Shown here piece after piece: positions 17,930-27,461 of a stretch of 64,000 bases of DNA. Position 1 is the stretch's first letter. Each line of letters begins with the position of its first letter. The translations under genes were made by a program, and so were the position numbers. The notes beneath the pieces are model-generated. The model saw only the letters and a list, made by a program, of their open reading frames with translations. It did not search any database and was not told where the DNA came from. The DNA is from Streptomyces griseofuscus (GTDB lineage Bacteria; Actinomycetota; Actinomycetes; Streptomycetales; Streptomycetaceae), in the NCBI RefSeq assembly GCF_014673495.1, contig NZ_CP051006.1:992001-1056000 (forward strand). The letters run 5' to 3'.

Positions 17930-19993
17930 TCAGCCGCCGAGCGCGTCGGTGCCACTGGGGTCGGGCATGGCGGGGGTGTCCGTGACGTTGGGCGGGCCGA
18001 TCTCGTCGGAATCCTGGGGCATGAGCGAATCGCCGAAGGGGGCCGAATTGTAGAGGGAGGTGTCGGGGGGATAGGCGAGGGGGTCGAGGAGGGAGGGGGC
18101 GGTGGAGGGCGTGGGCTTGGGCTTGGGAGCAGCCGGTGACTTCGAGGGCGCCGAGGAGGCCGACGGGAGGGCCGAGGCGAGGAGTACGGCACGCGCCTCG
18201 GCGGAGGTGACGGGCGCGGGCGTGCCCCGGCCGGGGGCGGCGGACGTACCCCGGGCGTCAGCCGTCGGGGTGCCCTGGCCGGTCACGGCGGGGGCACTGG
18301 ACGCGTCGGCCGCGCGGGTGCCGTGGCCGGTCACGGCGGGAGTGGCGGACGCATCGGCCGACCGAGTCGAATCGCCGGTCGCGGCCGGCGCACCGGACGG
18401 ATCGGCCGCGCGAGTGCCGTGGCCGGTCACGGCGGGGGCACCGGACGCGTCGGCCGCGCGGGTGCCGTGGCCGGTCACGGCGGGAGTGGCGGACGCATCG
18501 GCCGACCGAGTCGAATCGCCGGTCGCGGCCGGCGCACCGGACGGATCGGCCGTCCGAGTGCCGTGGCCGGCCGTATCCGAAGGGGCGGACGCGTCAGGTG
18601 TCCGGGCCTCATCGCCGGTCGCAGCCGGAGCGCGAGACCGATCGGCCGTCCCCGTACCCGTCCCCGTTCCCGTCCCGTCCCCGGTCGTACCCGAAGTGCC
18701 GCGCGCGTCCGGCGCCGGGGTCACCCGCTCGTCCGCCGCGTGCGTGCCGTGTCCATCGGCGGAGGCGGCGCTGTGCGAACCGGTGTCCGACCTGCCCTCG
18801 GCGGTGTCCGTCGTCCTCTCGCCGGAGTTCGCCCCCGTGCCCGTCGTCCCCTTCGTGCTATCGCTCCCGGTGTCCGGCCGCCCCTTGGCGCTCTGCGTCC
18901 GCGTGTCGGACCTGCCCTCGCTCCGCCCGGGTGCCCCCCGATTCACGGCACGCGTACTCCGCTCCCGTTCCCCCGCGCCGATCCCGTCCGCCCTCGTACG
19001 ACGATCGTCCGCACGCTCGCCACGGCCGTCACCGTGCCCCGGTGTCACCCGCCCGGTGTCGATCACCGCTCCCCCGATCTCGCCCGTCGCCGTGTTCGGC
19101 CTGCTCTCCCGGGGACTCGGCCGGCCGGTGTCAGGCCGGGACGGGTGGGGGAAGCCGGTGAGTCCCGGATCCGGGGGCGCGGTGTCGGCGACGGCCGGCG
19201 GGGCCACGAGGTGGTCGTTGCGGACGTCGGGGCCGAGCCGGCGCTCTATCCACGTGTTGGTCCCCGCGTCCAGGAGCGTGAGGCTGCCGACGGTCTGGGG
19301 CGCCGGGGTCACCACGATGACCTGGTTCGGCCGGTAGCCCGACCAGGCGGTGCCGCGCGCGCCGACCCCGCCCCGGGCCTCCTCGGGCGGTCGCAACGGG
19401 TTCCCGCATGCGCAGCGCACCCGGGGCACGCCCCGGTTGTCGACCAGCACGGCGGTACCCGCCTGGAGCACGGCCTGGTACCCGGCGGTCTGCCCGTCGC
19501 GGTAACCGTGGTTGGTGACACGGGTGTCGGCGCGCAACAGGACCGGGGTCAGGGCGCGCAGATAGCCGGGCAGATCCGCAGGGGAGACACCGGCCACATG
19601 GGCGAACGCGTCCCTCCGGGCGGGGTCCGCGGTCAGCCCGCCGATCTGCCGCTCGACATCGCAGCCGGAGACGCGGACACTGCCGCTGTAGAGCCCCGGG
19701 GTGCCGCCGGACAGGGCACGGGCCGCCGCCAGCGGGGCGACGGCGAGACCGGCGGGCGGCGCGCTGACGTCGGCGGTGCGACCGGTGCCGGTCGGCCGGG
19801 GCGTGCCGGTGCGGGCGGGGCCGGTCGCCATGGAGGCGGTGAAGGGGTTGGGCCCCTGCTCGGCGGCGGGCTGGAGGAAGACCTCCTCGCCCAGCTGGGC
19901 CTCCTTGACGGAGGCGCCCGCACACCCGGTGAGGAGCAGCCCCACCGACAGCAGCACGCAGGCCATGAGCATGGATCCGGTGGGTATGCGCAC
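17930..19993 (-). CDS. DUF6777-like lipoprotein with long Thr/Gly/Asp repeat tail
   Basis: A 687-residue protein starting at GTG 19993, with GGAG six bases upstream. The signal peptide ends in LLTGC (lipobox). The N-terminal about 230 residues form an ordered domain (EVFLQPAAEQGPNPFT, CGNPLRPPEE, LDAGTNTWIERRLGP) like the streptomycete DUF6777 family, of unknown function. The remaining about 450 residues are low complexity, rich in Thr, Gly, Asp, Ser and Arg. They contain about eight 16-residue units of the type ADASGAPAVTGHGTRA, then a Pro-rich C-terminus. Such tails usually extend a domain across the wall. The repeats are identical enough at DNA level to suggest recent expansion. Confidence 0.75.
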   Translation of the reverse strand: MRIPTGSMLMACVLLSVGLLLTGCAGASVKEAQLGEEVFLQPAAEQGPNPFTASMATGPARTGTPRPTGTGRTADVSAPPAGLAVAPLAAARALSGGTPGLYSGSVRVSGCDVERQIGGLTADPARRDAFAHVAGVSPADLPGYLRALTPVLLRADTRVTNHGYRDGQTAGYQAVLQAGTAVLVDNRGVPRVRCACGNPLRPPEEARGGVGARGTAWSGYRPNQVIVVTPAPQTVGSLTLLDAGTNTWIERRLGPDVRNDHLVAPPAVADTAPPDPGLTGFPHPSRPDTGRPSPRESRPNTATGEIGGAVIDTGRVTPGHGDGRGERADDRRTRADGIGAGERERSTRAVNRGAPGRSEGRSDTRTQSAKGRPDTGSDSTKGTTGTGANSGERTTDTAEGRSDTGSHSAASADGHGTHAADERVTPAPDARGTSGTTGDGTGTGTGTGTADRSRAPAATGDEARTPDASAPSDTAGHGTRTADPSGAPAATGDSTRSADASATPAVTGHGTRAADASGAPAVTGHGTRAADPSGAPAATGDSTRSADASATPAVTGHGTRAADASSAPAVTGQGTPTADARGTSAAPGRGTPAPVTSAEARAVLLASALPSASSAPSKSPAAPKPKPTPSTAPSLLDPLAYPPDTSLYNSAPFGDSLMPQDSDEIGPPNVTDTPAMPDPSGTDALGG
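18265..18650. repeat. 48-bp coding tandem repeat with a duplicated 144-bp block
   Basis: Units of 48 bp, each coding 16 residues, follow one another within the lipoprotein gene. A three-unit block of 144 bp occurs twice nearly unchanged: for example AGTGGCGGACGCATCGG at 18341 recurs at 18485. The copies are in frame. Near-identity suggests recent duplication and possible length variation between strains. Confidence 0.75.
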
Positions 19994-20094
19994 CGTGCAC
20001 TCCGCATCACTGTGGGTGAATTATCTCTATTATTTGCTTTGCTCCCGTTTCACTGGCAACTCGGGGGGATCGGCACGAGGGAGACGAGGCGGTC

Positions 20095-21516
20095 GTGGAC
20101 TGGTTCACCGCACCCGACTACTGGCTGAGCCGGCTCGTCCTCCAGCGGGCACTGGCCGCGGTGTACCTCGTGGCGTTCCTGGCGGCCGCCCTCCAGTTCC
20201 GGGCGCTGCTGGGCGAGCGCGGCATGCTGCCGATCCCGCACTACGTGGCGCGGATCCGGTTCCGGCGGGCGCCGAGCCTGTTCCACCTGCACTACTCCGA
20301 CCGGTTCTTCGCGGCCGTGGCATGGCTCGGGTGCGCGGTGTCGGTGGCGCTGCTCGCCGGGGCGGACGCGCTGCTGCCGCTGTGGGCGGCGATCGTGCTG
20401 TGGCTGCTGCCGTGGGCGCTGTATCTCTCGATCGTGAACGTGGGCCAGACCTGGTACGCGTTCGGCTGGGAGTCACTGCTGCTGGAGACCGGTTTCCTGG
20501 CCGCGTTCCTCGGCAACGACAAGGTGGCGCCGCCGGCGCTGGTGCTCTTCCTGCTGCGCTGGATCCTGTTCCGGGTGGAGTTCGGCGCCGGGCTGATCAA
20601 GCTGCGCGGCGACGCGTGCTGGCGCGAGCTGACCTGCCTCTACTACCACCATGAGACCCAGCCGATGCCGGGCCCGCTGAGCTGGTTCTTCCACCATCTG
20701 CCGAAGCCGCTGCACCGGGTGGAGGTCGCCGCGAACCATTTCACCCAACTCGTGGTGCCGTTCCTGCTGTTCACGCCCCAGCCGATCGCCTCGGCCGCCG
20801 CCGCGCTGATGATCGTGACCCAGTTGTGGCTGGTGCTCTCCGGCAACTTCTCCTGGCTGAACTGGATCACCGTCGTGCTGGCGGTCTCCGCGCTGCGGCT
20901 CCCGGCGACGCCGCCGTCCCTGCCGTCCGCGCCCCTCTGGTACGAGATCGTGGTCCTGGCCCTCGCCGCGCTGCTGCTGTTCCTCAGCTATCACCCGGTG
21001 GTGAACATGGTCTCCCGGCGCCAGGTGATGAACCGCTCCTTCGACCCGCTCCATCTGGTCAACACCTACGGCGCGTTCGGCAGCGTCAGCCGGGTGCGCT
21101 ACGAGGTGGTCGTGGAGGGCACCTTGGACGAGGTGGCCCGGGAGGACTCGGACTGGCGGGAGTACGAGTTCAAGGGCAAGCCGGGCCGACTGCGCCACTG
21201 GCCGCGTCAGTTCGCGCCGTACCATCTGCGCCTGGACTGGCTGATGTGGTTCGCCGCACTGTCGCCCGCGTACGCCGGGGAGTGGTTCGGCGGTCTGATG
21301 GAACGCCTCCTGGAGAACGACCGCGACACGCTACGGCTGCTGCGCCGCTCCCCCTTCCCGCCGGACACCCCGCCGCGCTACGTCCGCGCCCGCCTCTTCC
21401 GCTACCGCTACACCTCCTGGCGGGAGTTGCGGGAGACGGGGGCGTGCTGGGACCGGACGTACGTGCGCGAGTACCTGCCGCCGACCCGGCTGGCGGGCGC
21501 GGCCGAGCGGCCGTAG
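20095..21516 (+). CDS. lipase maturation factor-like integral membrane protein
   Basis: A 473-residue protein with GTG start at 20095 and GAGG upstream. Hydrophobic segments lie at about 15-35, 70-90, 95-125, 145-160, 215-245 and 275-300. Recognisable parts are GMLPIPHYVARIRFRRAPSL, VNVGQTWYAFGWESLLLETG, LKLRGDACWRELTCLYYHHE-type sequence and a C-terminal soluble part with WREYEFKGKPG. This matches the lipase maturation factor family, known in animals as ER membrane proteins needed for folding of secreted lipases. Bacterial homologues are common in actinobacteria, but their role is not established. An AT-rich promoter region (about 20020-20045) separates it from the divergent lipoprotein gene. 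Confidence 0.85.
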   Translation: MDWFTAPDYWLSRLVLQRALAAVYLVAFLAAALQFRALLGERGMLPIPHYVARIRFRRAPSLFHLHYSDRFFAAVAWLGCAVSVALLAGADALLPLWAAIVLWLLPWALYLSIVNVGQTWYAFGWESLLLETGFLAAFLGNDKVAPPALVLFLLRWILFRVEFGAGLIKLRGDACWRELTCLYYHHETQPMPGPLSWFFHHLPKPLHRVEVAANHFTQLVVPFLLFTPQPIASAAAALMIVTQLWLVLSGNFSWLNWITVVLAVSALRLPATPPSLPSAPLWYEIVVLALAALLLFLSYHPVVNMVSRRQVMNRSFDPLHLVNTYGAFGSVSRVRYEVVVEGTLDEVAREDSDWREYEFKGKPGRLRHWPRQFAPYHLRLDWLMWFAALSPAYAGEWFGGLMERLLENDRDTLRLLRRSPFPPDTPPRYVRARLFRYRYTSWRELRETGACWDRTYVREYLPPTRLAGAAERP

Positions 21517-21625
21517 CCCCGCCCTGGCCGCGTCCGCGTCCGTGTCCGTGTCCGACCAGCGCCACCCGGCGACGGTCAGCAGCCCGCCCAACAGCGCGCC
21601 CGACCGGCGCCGCCGGAGGGGTGGT

Positions 21626-24600
21626 TCAGAGCCTGCGCAGTCGCAGCGTCATCAGCTCGAACGGGCGCAGTCGTACGGTGATCCGCGCGCCCTCGCAGGC
21701 CGGTCGGGGCGCCTGGGCGAGCGGGCGTTCCAGCAGGTCGGTCGTCGTGAGACCGGTGAACTCGAAGCCGGCCGTGAGGGTGGGCCGGGACCGGCCGCCG
21801 TGGGCCTCGTGGAAGCGGATCACCACATCGCCGCTGCCGTCGTCGGCGAGCTTGACCGCCGTGATGACGACCGCGTCGTCGTCCACGGTGACCAGCGGGG
21901 CCACGTCCTGGGCGCCGGTCATGCGGCGTTCGGGCAGATTGACCCGCCAGCCCTCGCGGACCGCGTCGGCGATCGTGGCGCCGGGGACGAGGGCGTGCCG
22001 GAAGCGGTGGGTGCCCTGGTCGGTGTCGGGGTCGGGGAAGCGCGGGGCACGCAGCAGGGAGACCCGGACCGTGGTGGTCGTACCCCGGTCGCCGTCGGTC
22101 CGTACGGTGCGGGTGACATCGTGCCCGTACGTCGCGTCGTTGACGAGGGCCACGCCCCAGCCGGGTTCCTCCAGGTGGACGAAGCGGTGGTTGCACGCCT
22201 CGAACTTGGCGGCCTCCCATGAGGTGTTGGTGTGGGTGGGGCGGAAGACATGCCCGAACTGGGTCTCCGACGCGTACCGTTCGGCGTGCAGGTCGAGCGG
22301 GAAGGCCAGCTTCAGGATCTTCTCCGTCTCGTGCCAGTCGACCTCCGTGTCGACGACCAGCCGCCGCTGCCCCGGGGGCAGCGAGTACACCTGGGTGGCA
22401 CGGGAGTCGCCGAAGGAGCGGACGATCCGTACCGAGGCCCCGTCCGCGCCGACGCCGATCTCGTCGGTGTCCGTGAGGTCGGTGACGGTGTTGCGGTAGA
22501 AGGAGTCGACGTCCCAGGCGTCCCACATGTTCGGGAAGTCCTGGTGGAGTTGGAGGAGTCCGGCCGCCGCGCCGGGGGCGACGGCCTCGCGGTCGGCGGT
22601 GAGGTCGCGGGCGGAGACGACGAGGCCCCGGGCGTCGATCTCGATGTGCAGCAGCCCGTTGTCGAGCACGTAGCCGCCCGCCGCACGGGGCTCCGGCACC
22701 GTACCCGCCCCCGCCCTTGAGGACGGCCGGGCGCCCGCCGCCGGTACCCCGTCGTGCTCGTACGGCGCCGAGTTGAAGACCAGCTCCCGGTCCCCCTCCC
22801 CCGCCAGTGCCCGCTGCGCCCCGGCGATGATCGCCTCCAGTTCTCCCGCGACCCTCGCGTAGGTCGCCCGCGCCTCCCGGTGCACCCAGGCGATGGAGGA
22901 GCCGGGCAGGATGTCGTGGAACTGATGCAGCAGGACGGTCTTCCAGATGCGGTCCAACTCCGCGTACGGGTAGGGGTGTCCGGTGCGCACGGCGGCGGTC
23001 GCGGCCCACAACTCGGCCTCCCTGAGCAGGTGTTCGCTACGCCGGTTGCCCCGCTTTGTCTTGGCCTGGCTGGTGAGGGTGGCGCGGTGCAGTTCCAGGT
23101 ACAACTCCCCCACCCACACGGGGGCGTCGGGGTATTCGGCCGCCGCCTTCTCGAAGAAGGCACCCGGTGTCTCCCAGACGACGGTGGGCGAGCCCTCCAG
23201 ATCGCGCAGCCGGGCCGCCCTGCCGGCCATCTCCCGGGTGGTGCCGCCGCCCCCGTCGCCGTAGCCGGTGGGCGCGAGGGAGTGCCGGGCGCGGCCCTTC
23301 TCCCGGAAGTTGCGTGCGGCGTGGGCGAGTTCGGAGCCGTGCAGGGCGCAGTTGTAGGTGTCGACGGGCGGAAAGTGGGTGAGGATCCGGGTGCCGTCGA
23401 TGCCCTCCCACTGGAAGGTGTGGTGCGGGAAGCTGTTCGTCCTGGACCAGGAGATCTTCTGGGTCAGCAGCCACTTGGCGCCCGCCGCCCGGATGATCTG
23501 CGGCAGACCGGCCGCGAAGCCGAAGGTGTCGGGCAGCCACACCTCCTCGTTCTCCAGGCCGAACTCGTCCAGGAAGAACCGCTTGCCGTGCACGAACTGC
23601 CGGGCCATCGCCTCCGAACCGGGCATGTTGGTGTCCGCCTCCACCCACATCCCGCCGGCCGGCACGAACCGCCCCTTCGCCACCGCCTCGCGCACCCGCG
23701 CCCACACCTCGGGCCGGTGCTCCTTCACCCAGGCCCACTGCTGCGCCTGGGACATGGCGAACACGAACTCCGGCCGGTCCTCGATCAGGGCGGTCATGTT
23801 GGCCGCCGTCCGGGCCACCTTGCGGACCGTCTCGCGCAGCGGCCACAGCCACGCCGAGTCGATGTGCGCGTGCCCGACGGCGCTGATCCGGTGGGCGGAG
23901 GGCACGGCGGGCGCGGACAGGACACCGGCGAGTTGTTCGCGGGCGCGGGCCGCGGTGCCGTTCACGTCCTGGAGGTCGACGGCGTCCAGGGAGCGTTCGA
24001 CGGCGCGCAGGATGTCGTACCGGCGCGCGGAGTCGACCGGCAGCTCGGCCATCAGTTCGCCGAGCACCTCCAGATCGAGGACCAGCTGCCACACGGTCTC
24101 GTCGAAGACGGCGAGGTCCATGCGGCCGAGCGTGTACTGCGGAGCGCTCCCGGCGGTCTCCTTCTCGCCGAGGGGGGTGGGTCCGGGCCCGAAGACCAGC
24201 GGATTGGCGGCGGCCTCGATGTGCAGGCACACCCGCTCGCCGCCCGCGGCGGGGGCCCCGATCCGCACCCACTGGTTGCGCGGGTTCAGGCCCTTCACCG
24301 GGGTGCCGTCGGGCCGGTGGACCAGGCCCTCGCACTGGAATCCGGGCAGGTCCTGCTCGAAGCCCAGGTCGAGCAGGGCCTCGACGGTCCGGCCCGCCCA
24401 CGCCTCGGGCACGGTGCCGGTCACCCGGAACCAGCTGGTGCCCCAGGGGGCGCCCCACCGGGCGCCCACCTCGATCGGCCGGTGCTCGGCCGCGAGCCCC
24501 TCGGCGACCGGCACGGGCTCGCCGGGCGCGTGCCACACCGCGACCTGGAGCGGCACGGACTCGGGGTACACGGCCGGTCGGATGCGCTCGCTCAGGACAC

Positions 24601-24640
24601 GGCGCAGGCGGTCCTCCACCAGAGTGCGGTCGTCATGCAT
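21626..24640 (-). CDS. GH38 alpha-mannosidase (cytoplasmic type)
   Basis: A 1004-residue enzyme without a signal peptide. An N-terminal beta domain of about 245 residues is followed by the GH38 catalytic barrel. HAHID at 257-261 carries zinc ligands, EVWLPDTFGF has the nucleophile Asp371, and HQFHDILPGSS near 545 holds a further zinc His. The rest is the beta-sandwich domain ending in LRPFELMTLRLRRL. GH38 enzymes hydrolyse alpha-mannosides; the intracellular form usually trims mannose oligomers or imported mannosides. The ATG at 24640 has GGGAG about 11 bases upstream. A second mannosidase family, GH92, lies 7 kb away and is exported, so the organism may degrade mannan or glycoprotein outside and finish inside. 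Confidence 0.92.
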   Translation of the reverse strand: MHDDRTLVEDRLRRVLSERIRPAVYPESVPLQVAVWHAPGEPVPVAEGLAAEHRPIEVGARWGAPWGTSWFRVTGTVPEAWAGRTVEALLDLGFEQDLPGFQCEGLVHRPDGTPVKGLNPRNQWVRIGAPAAGGERVCLHIEAAANPLVFGPGPTPLGEKETAGSAPQYTLGRMDLAVFDETVWQLVLDLEVLGELMAELPVDSARRYDILRAVERSLDAVDLQDVNGTAARAREQLAGVLSAPAVPSAHRISAVGHAHIDSAWLWPLRETVRKVARTAANMTALIEDRPEFVFAMSQAQQWAWVKEHRPEVWARVREAVAKGRFVPAGGMWVEADTNMPGSEAMARQFVHGKRFFLDEFGLENEEVWLPDTFGFAAGLPQIIRAAGAKWLLTQKISWSRTNSFPHHTFQWEGIDGTRILTHFPPVDTYNCALHGSELAHAARNFREKGRARHSLAPTGYGDGGGGTTREMAGRAARLRDLEGSPTVVWETPGAFFEKAAAEYPDAPVWVGELYLELHRATLTSQAKTKRGNRRSEHLLREAELWAATAAVRTGHPYPYAELDRIWKTVLLHQFHDILPGSSIAWVHREARATYARVAGELEAIIAGAQRALAGEGDRELVFNSAPYEHDGVPAAGARPSSRAGAGTVPEPRAAGGYVLDNGLLHIEIDARGLVVSARDLTADREAVAPGAAAGLLQLHQDFPNMWDAWDVDSFYRNTVTDLTDTDEIGVGADGASVRIVRSFGDSRATQVYSLPPGQRRLVVDTEVDWHETEKILKLAFPLDLHAERYASETQFGHVFRPTHTNTSWEAAKFEACNHRFVHLEEPGWGVALVNDATYGHDVTRTVRTDGDRGTTTTVRVSLLRAPRFPDPDTDQGTHRFRHALVPGATIADAVREGWRVNLPERRMTGAQDVAPLVTVDDDAVVITAVKLADDGSGDVVIRFHEAHGGRSRPTLTAGFEFTGLTTTDLLERPLAQAPRPACEGARITVRLRPFELMTLRLRRL

Positions 24641-24819
24641 ACGGGATGCTCCCTGCCGGGTTCCGGTTGTTCACGGGTCGGGCTCGCCGCGGACTCACTG
24701 AGGAACGCATTCCCCTCCGACGGCCTCCGGACCCTCGACGTACCGTGCTCGACGGGGCACAGTTCTCCCTGCGCCCCTGTGCGTACCGGCGAGTAGCCGA
24801 CGAGTGACCGAGGAGTGCC

Positions 24820-26166
24820 GTGGGGAACTGGGCCGGGCGGAGCGCCGCCGACATAGCCGCCGCCGTGCGGGAGAAGCGGGTGACGCCACGGGAGGTGGTG
24901 GCGGAGCACCTGGCGCGGATCGAGCGGTACGACGGGCGGATCGAGGCGTTCCGCACCGTACGGGCGCACGCGGCGCTCGCCGAGGCGGACGAGGTGGGCG
25001 CACGCGCCGATCTGACCGAACTGCCCCTCGCGGGCGTGCCGGTGGCGGTGAAGGACAACCTGGCGGTGCGCGGCGAGGCCCATCGCGACGGCTCCGCCGC
25101 GACCCCGGACACCCGGGCGGCCGAGGACCATGTCACGGTGGCGCGGCTGCGGGCGGCGGGTGCGGTGGTCGTGGGACTGACGAACGTGCCCGAGCTGTGT
25201 GTCTTCGGTACGACCGAGGGGCCGTACGGCGCCTCGCGCAACCCCTGGGACACCACGCGCACGGCGGGCGGCTCCTCCGGGGGCAGTGCCGCCGCGGTGG
25301 CCGCGGGGTTCGTGCCGGTCGCGCTCGGCAACGACGGCATGGGCTCCCTGCGCATCCCGGCGGCCAACTGCGGACTCGTGACCCTGAAGCCGGGGTCCGG
25401 AGTGGTGCCGGCGGGGATCGGCAACGGCGACTGGTTCGGCATGTCGGAGAACGGCCCGCTGGCCACCACGGTCGCGGATCTGCGGCTGATGCTGGGCGTC
25501 CTGGCCGGTCAGGACTTCCCCGCCGCCGAGGAGCCCGCGCGGCGCACGATCGCCGTGGCCCTGCGCAATCCGCTCCCCGTGGCGGGCGTCGGCCGCCCGT
25601 ACGCGAGCGCGGTCCGGCAGGCCGCCGGGGCGCTGGCGCGGGCGGGCCACCGGGTGCGGCACGCGGAGCCGCCGTACCCCCTGACGATGGGGGTGAGCGC
25701 GCTCAAGCACTGGACGGCGGGGACGGCGGTGGACGCCGAGGGCCTGGATCCGGCGCGGCTGGCCCGGCGCACCCGGGTGCACGCGGCGATCGGTCGGCGC
25801 TTCGTCGGCTCGGTCCGCACCGGCACCGAACGCGAGCGCCTGCGCGCCCGGCTGACCCCCTTCCTCACCGAGCACGATGTGCTGCTCACCCCGGCCCTGG
25901 CCCGCCGCTCCCCCGCCGCCGGGCCCTGGCACGAACGCGGCTGGCTGCGCAATGTCCTCGCCAACTCGGCCTACTCGCCGTTCACCCCGCCCTGGAACCT
26001 GACCGGCTGGCCCGCGATGTCCGTCCCCGTCGGCTCCCTGCCCTCGGGCGCCCCCGCCGCCGTCCAACTGGTGGGCCGCCCCGGCACGGAGGCCGTCCTG
26101 CTGGACCTGGCGGAGGAACTGGAGCGCTCGCTCCCCTGGGGGCGTACGGCACCGCTGGGCGACTGA
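24820..26166 (+). CDS. amidase-signature family hydrolase
   Basis: A 448-residue protein with GTG start at 24820 and GAGGAG six bases upstream. The amidase-signature triad is visible: Lys in VPVAVKDN (about residue 76), the cis-Ser in TAGGSSGGSAAAVA (about 151) and the nucleophile Ser in the later GNDGMGSLRIPAANCG (about 175). These enzymes hydrolyse amides or transfer ammonia. It is shorter than the GatA subunit and no gatB or gatC is nearby, so a stand-alone amidase is more likely. The usual GSDGGGS is GNDGMGS here, a small departure beside the nucleophile. The substrate is unknown. Confidence 0.85.
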   Translation: MGNWAGRSAADIAAAVREKRVTPREVVAEHLARIERYDGRIEAFRTVRAHAALAEADEVGARADLTELPLAGVPVAVKDNLAVRGEAHRDGSAATPDTRAAEDHVTVARLRAAGAVVVGLTNVPELCVFGTTEGPYGASRNPWDTTRTAGGSSGGSAAAVAAGFVPVALGNDGMGSLRIPAANCGLVTLKPGSGVVPAGIGNGDWFGMSENGPLATTVADLRLMLGVLAGQDFPAAEEPARRTIAVALRNPLPVAGVGRPYASAVRQAAGALARAGHRVRHAEPPYPLTMGVSALKHWTAGTAVDAEGLDPARLARRTRVHAAIGRRFVGSVRTGTERERLRARLTPFLTEHDVLLTPALARRSPAAGPWHERGWLRNVLANSAYSPFTPPWNLTGWPAMSVPVGSLPSGAPAAVQLVGRPGTEAVLLDLAEELERSLPWGRTAPLGD

Positions 26167-26188
26167 GACGGGCGACCGCCCTCACCCA

Positions 26189-26842
26189 TCAGCCCTGCTC
26201 CCCGATGAGCTGCCGGGCCTGCTCGACCCACCCCGACACCGTCGCGGCGCCACAGCTCTCGGCGACCTTCCGGGCCTCGTCGAGGTGCCCGGACGCGGTC
26301 GCCGGGTCCCCGGTCTCGGCGGCGAGGTAGCCGAGCGCCACCAGCCCGGCCGCCTCGCCCGCCGCGAAGCCGATCTCCCGGCGCAGCGCCACCGATTCGG
26401 TCAGCCGCTCCCGGGCCCGCTCGAAGCGCCCGGCGTCCTTGTCCGCGAAGCCGAGATGCCGCACGGCGTACGACATCGTCCTGCGGTCGCCGGCATCCCG
26501 CGCCAGCGCGTACGACCGCTCGAAGTACGGCACCCCGGCCGGGCCGTCCCCCTTCACCACCTGGTGGCAGCAGCCGATCCAGAACAGCGCGTCCGCCTCC
26601 CCCGGACCGTCCCCGAGGCGCCGGTACAGCTCGGCGGCGCGTTCGAACAGCGCCAGTTCCTCGGGCCGTTCCACTCGGTCGCCCAGGAAGCGGATGTGCA
26701 GCACCTTGCCCCGGGCGAGCGCGAGCGGCGCCTCGACCGCGTCCAGTACGTCGTCCGACCGCTCCAGCGCGCCCGTGTCCCCCCGGAACATCGCCGCCTC
26801 GAACAACTCCCCCGCCTGCCCGATCCAGTCAGGCTCCCGCAT
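26189..26842 (-). CDS. tetratricopeptide-repeat protein
   Basis: A 217-residue, mostly helical protein starting MREPDWIGQAGELFEAAMF, with GGGGAGGGG upstream of ATG 26842; the frame beyond is not coding. Four or so TPR-like units are visible: LFERAAELYRRLGDGPGEAD, YFERSYALARDAGDRRTMSY, RERLTESVALRREIGFAAGE and GHLDEARKVAESCGAATVSG. TPR domains bind partner proteins; nothing else in the protein gives a function. It converges on the amidase gene with a 22-bp gap and lies downstream of a GNAT gene on the same strand. Confidence 0.78.
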   Translation of the reverse strand: MREPDWIGQAGELFEAAMFRGDTGALERSDDVLDAVEAPLALARGKVLHIRFLGDRVERPEELALFERAAELYRRLGDGPGEADALFWIGCCHQVVKGDGPAGVPYFERSYALARDAGDRRTMSYAVRHLGFADKDAGRFERARERLTESVALRREIGFAAGEAAGLVALGYLAAETGDPATASGHLDEARKVAESCGAATVSGWVEQARQLIGEQG

Positions 26843-26922
26843 GTCCCGCCCCTCCCCGTCGATGTGAACAGCGCCGAGGCTATCCGCCCGCGCCGGGCGG
26901 GGTCCGGGGATTTCCGCGGGGG

Positions 26923-27408
26923 TCAGACGAGCGATCTGTGCATGACGTGCAGACCGACCAGGCCGTGGCGGGGGTGTTCGAACGCCTCGGGGATCGTGGC
27001 CAGGACCGTGAAGCCGAGCGAGGTCCACAGGCGTACGGCGGGATTGGTCTCGACGACGGCGTTGAAGACCATCGCGCGGTAACCGTGGCGGACGGCCTCG
27101 GTGAGGACGTGTTCGGCGAGGGCGCGGCCGAAACCCCGGCCGGTGTGGGCGGGATCGACCATGAAGCCGGCGTTGGCGACATGGGCTGCGGGGCGGCCGT
27201 AGTTCGCCGTGAGGTAGGCGGAGCCGGTCACGGTGCCCGTGGGGTCCTCGGCGACGTACCCGTGCTTGCCCGGGCCCGTCCACAGGGCGCGGGCGGCGGG
27301 CTCGTCGGTGTCGGGGTCCCAGGTGTACGTCTCGGCGGCGGCGACGATCCGGTGCCAGAAGGGCCAGATCAGTGGCCAGTCCTCGGGTACGGCTGCTCTG
27401 ATCGGCAT
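26923..27408 (-). CDS. GNAT-family N-acetyltransferase
   Basis: A 161-residue protein starting MPIRAAVPEDWPLIWPFWHR. The acetyl-CoA-binding motif A is PAHTGRGFGRALAEHVL, following strand VANAGFMVDP, and the C-terminal part has NPAVRLWTSLGFTVLATIPE, the usual GNAT motif B. It most resembles small stand-alone GNAT enzymes of the phosphinothricin/aminoglycoside-like type; substrate unknown. The start at 27408 agrees with family length. It ends 81 bp upstream of the TPR gene. Confidence 0.85.
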   Translation of the reverse strand: MPIRAAVPEDWPLIWPFWHRIVAAAETYTWDPDTDEPAARALWTGPGKHGYVAEDPTGTVTGSAYLTANYGRPAAHVANAGFMVDPAHTGRGFGRALAEHVLTEAVRHGYRAMVFNAVVETNPAVRLWTSLGFTVLATIPEAFEHPRHGLVGLHVMHRSLV

Positions 27409-27461
27409 GGGCGTGATTCTCGCATCACGCCCATGCGCGGCGGCGATCTCGGGCGAGAGGG

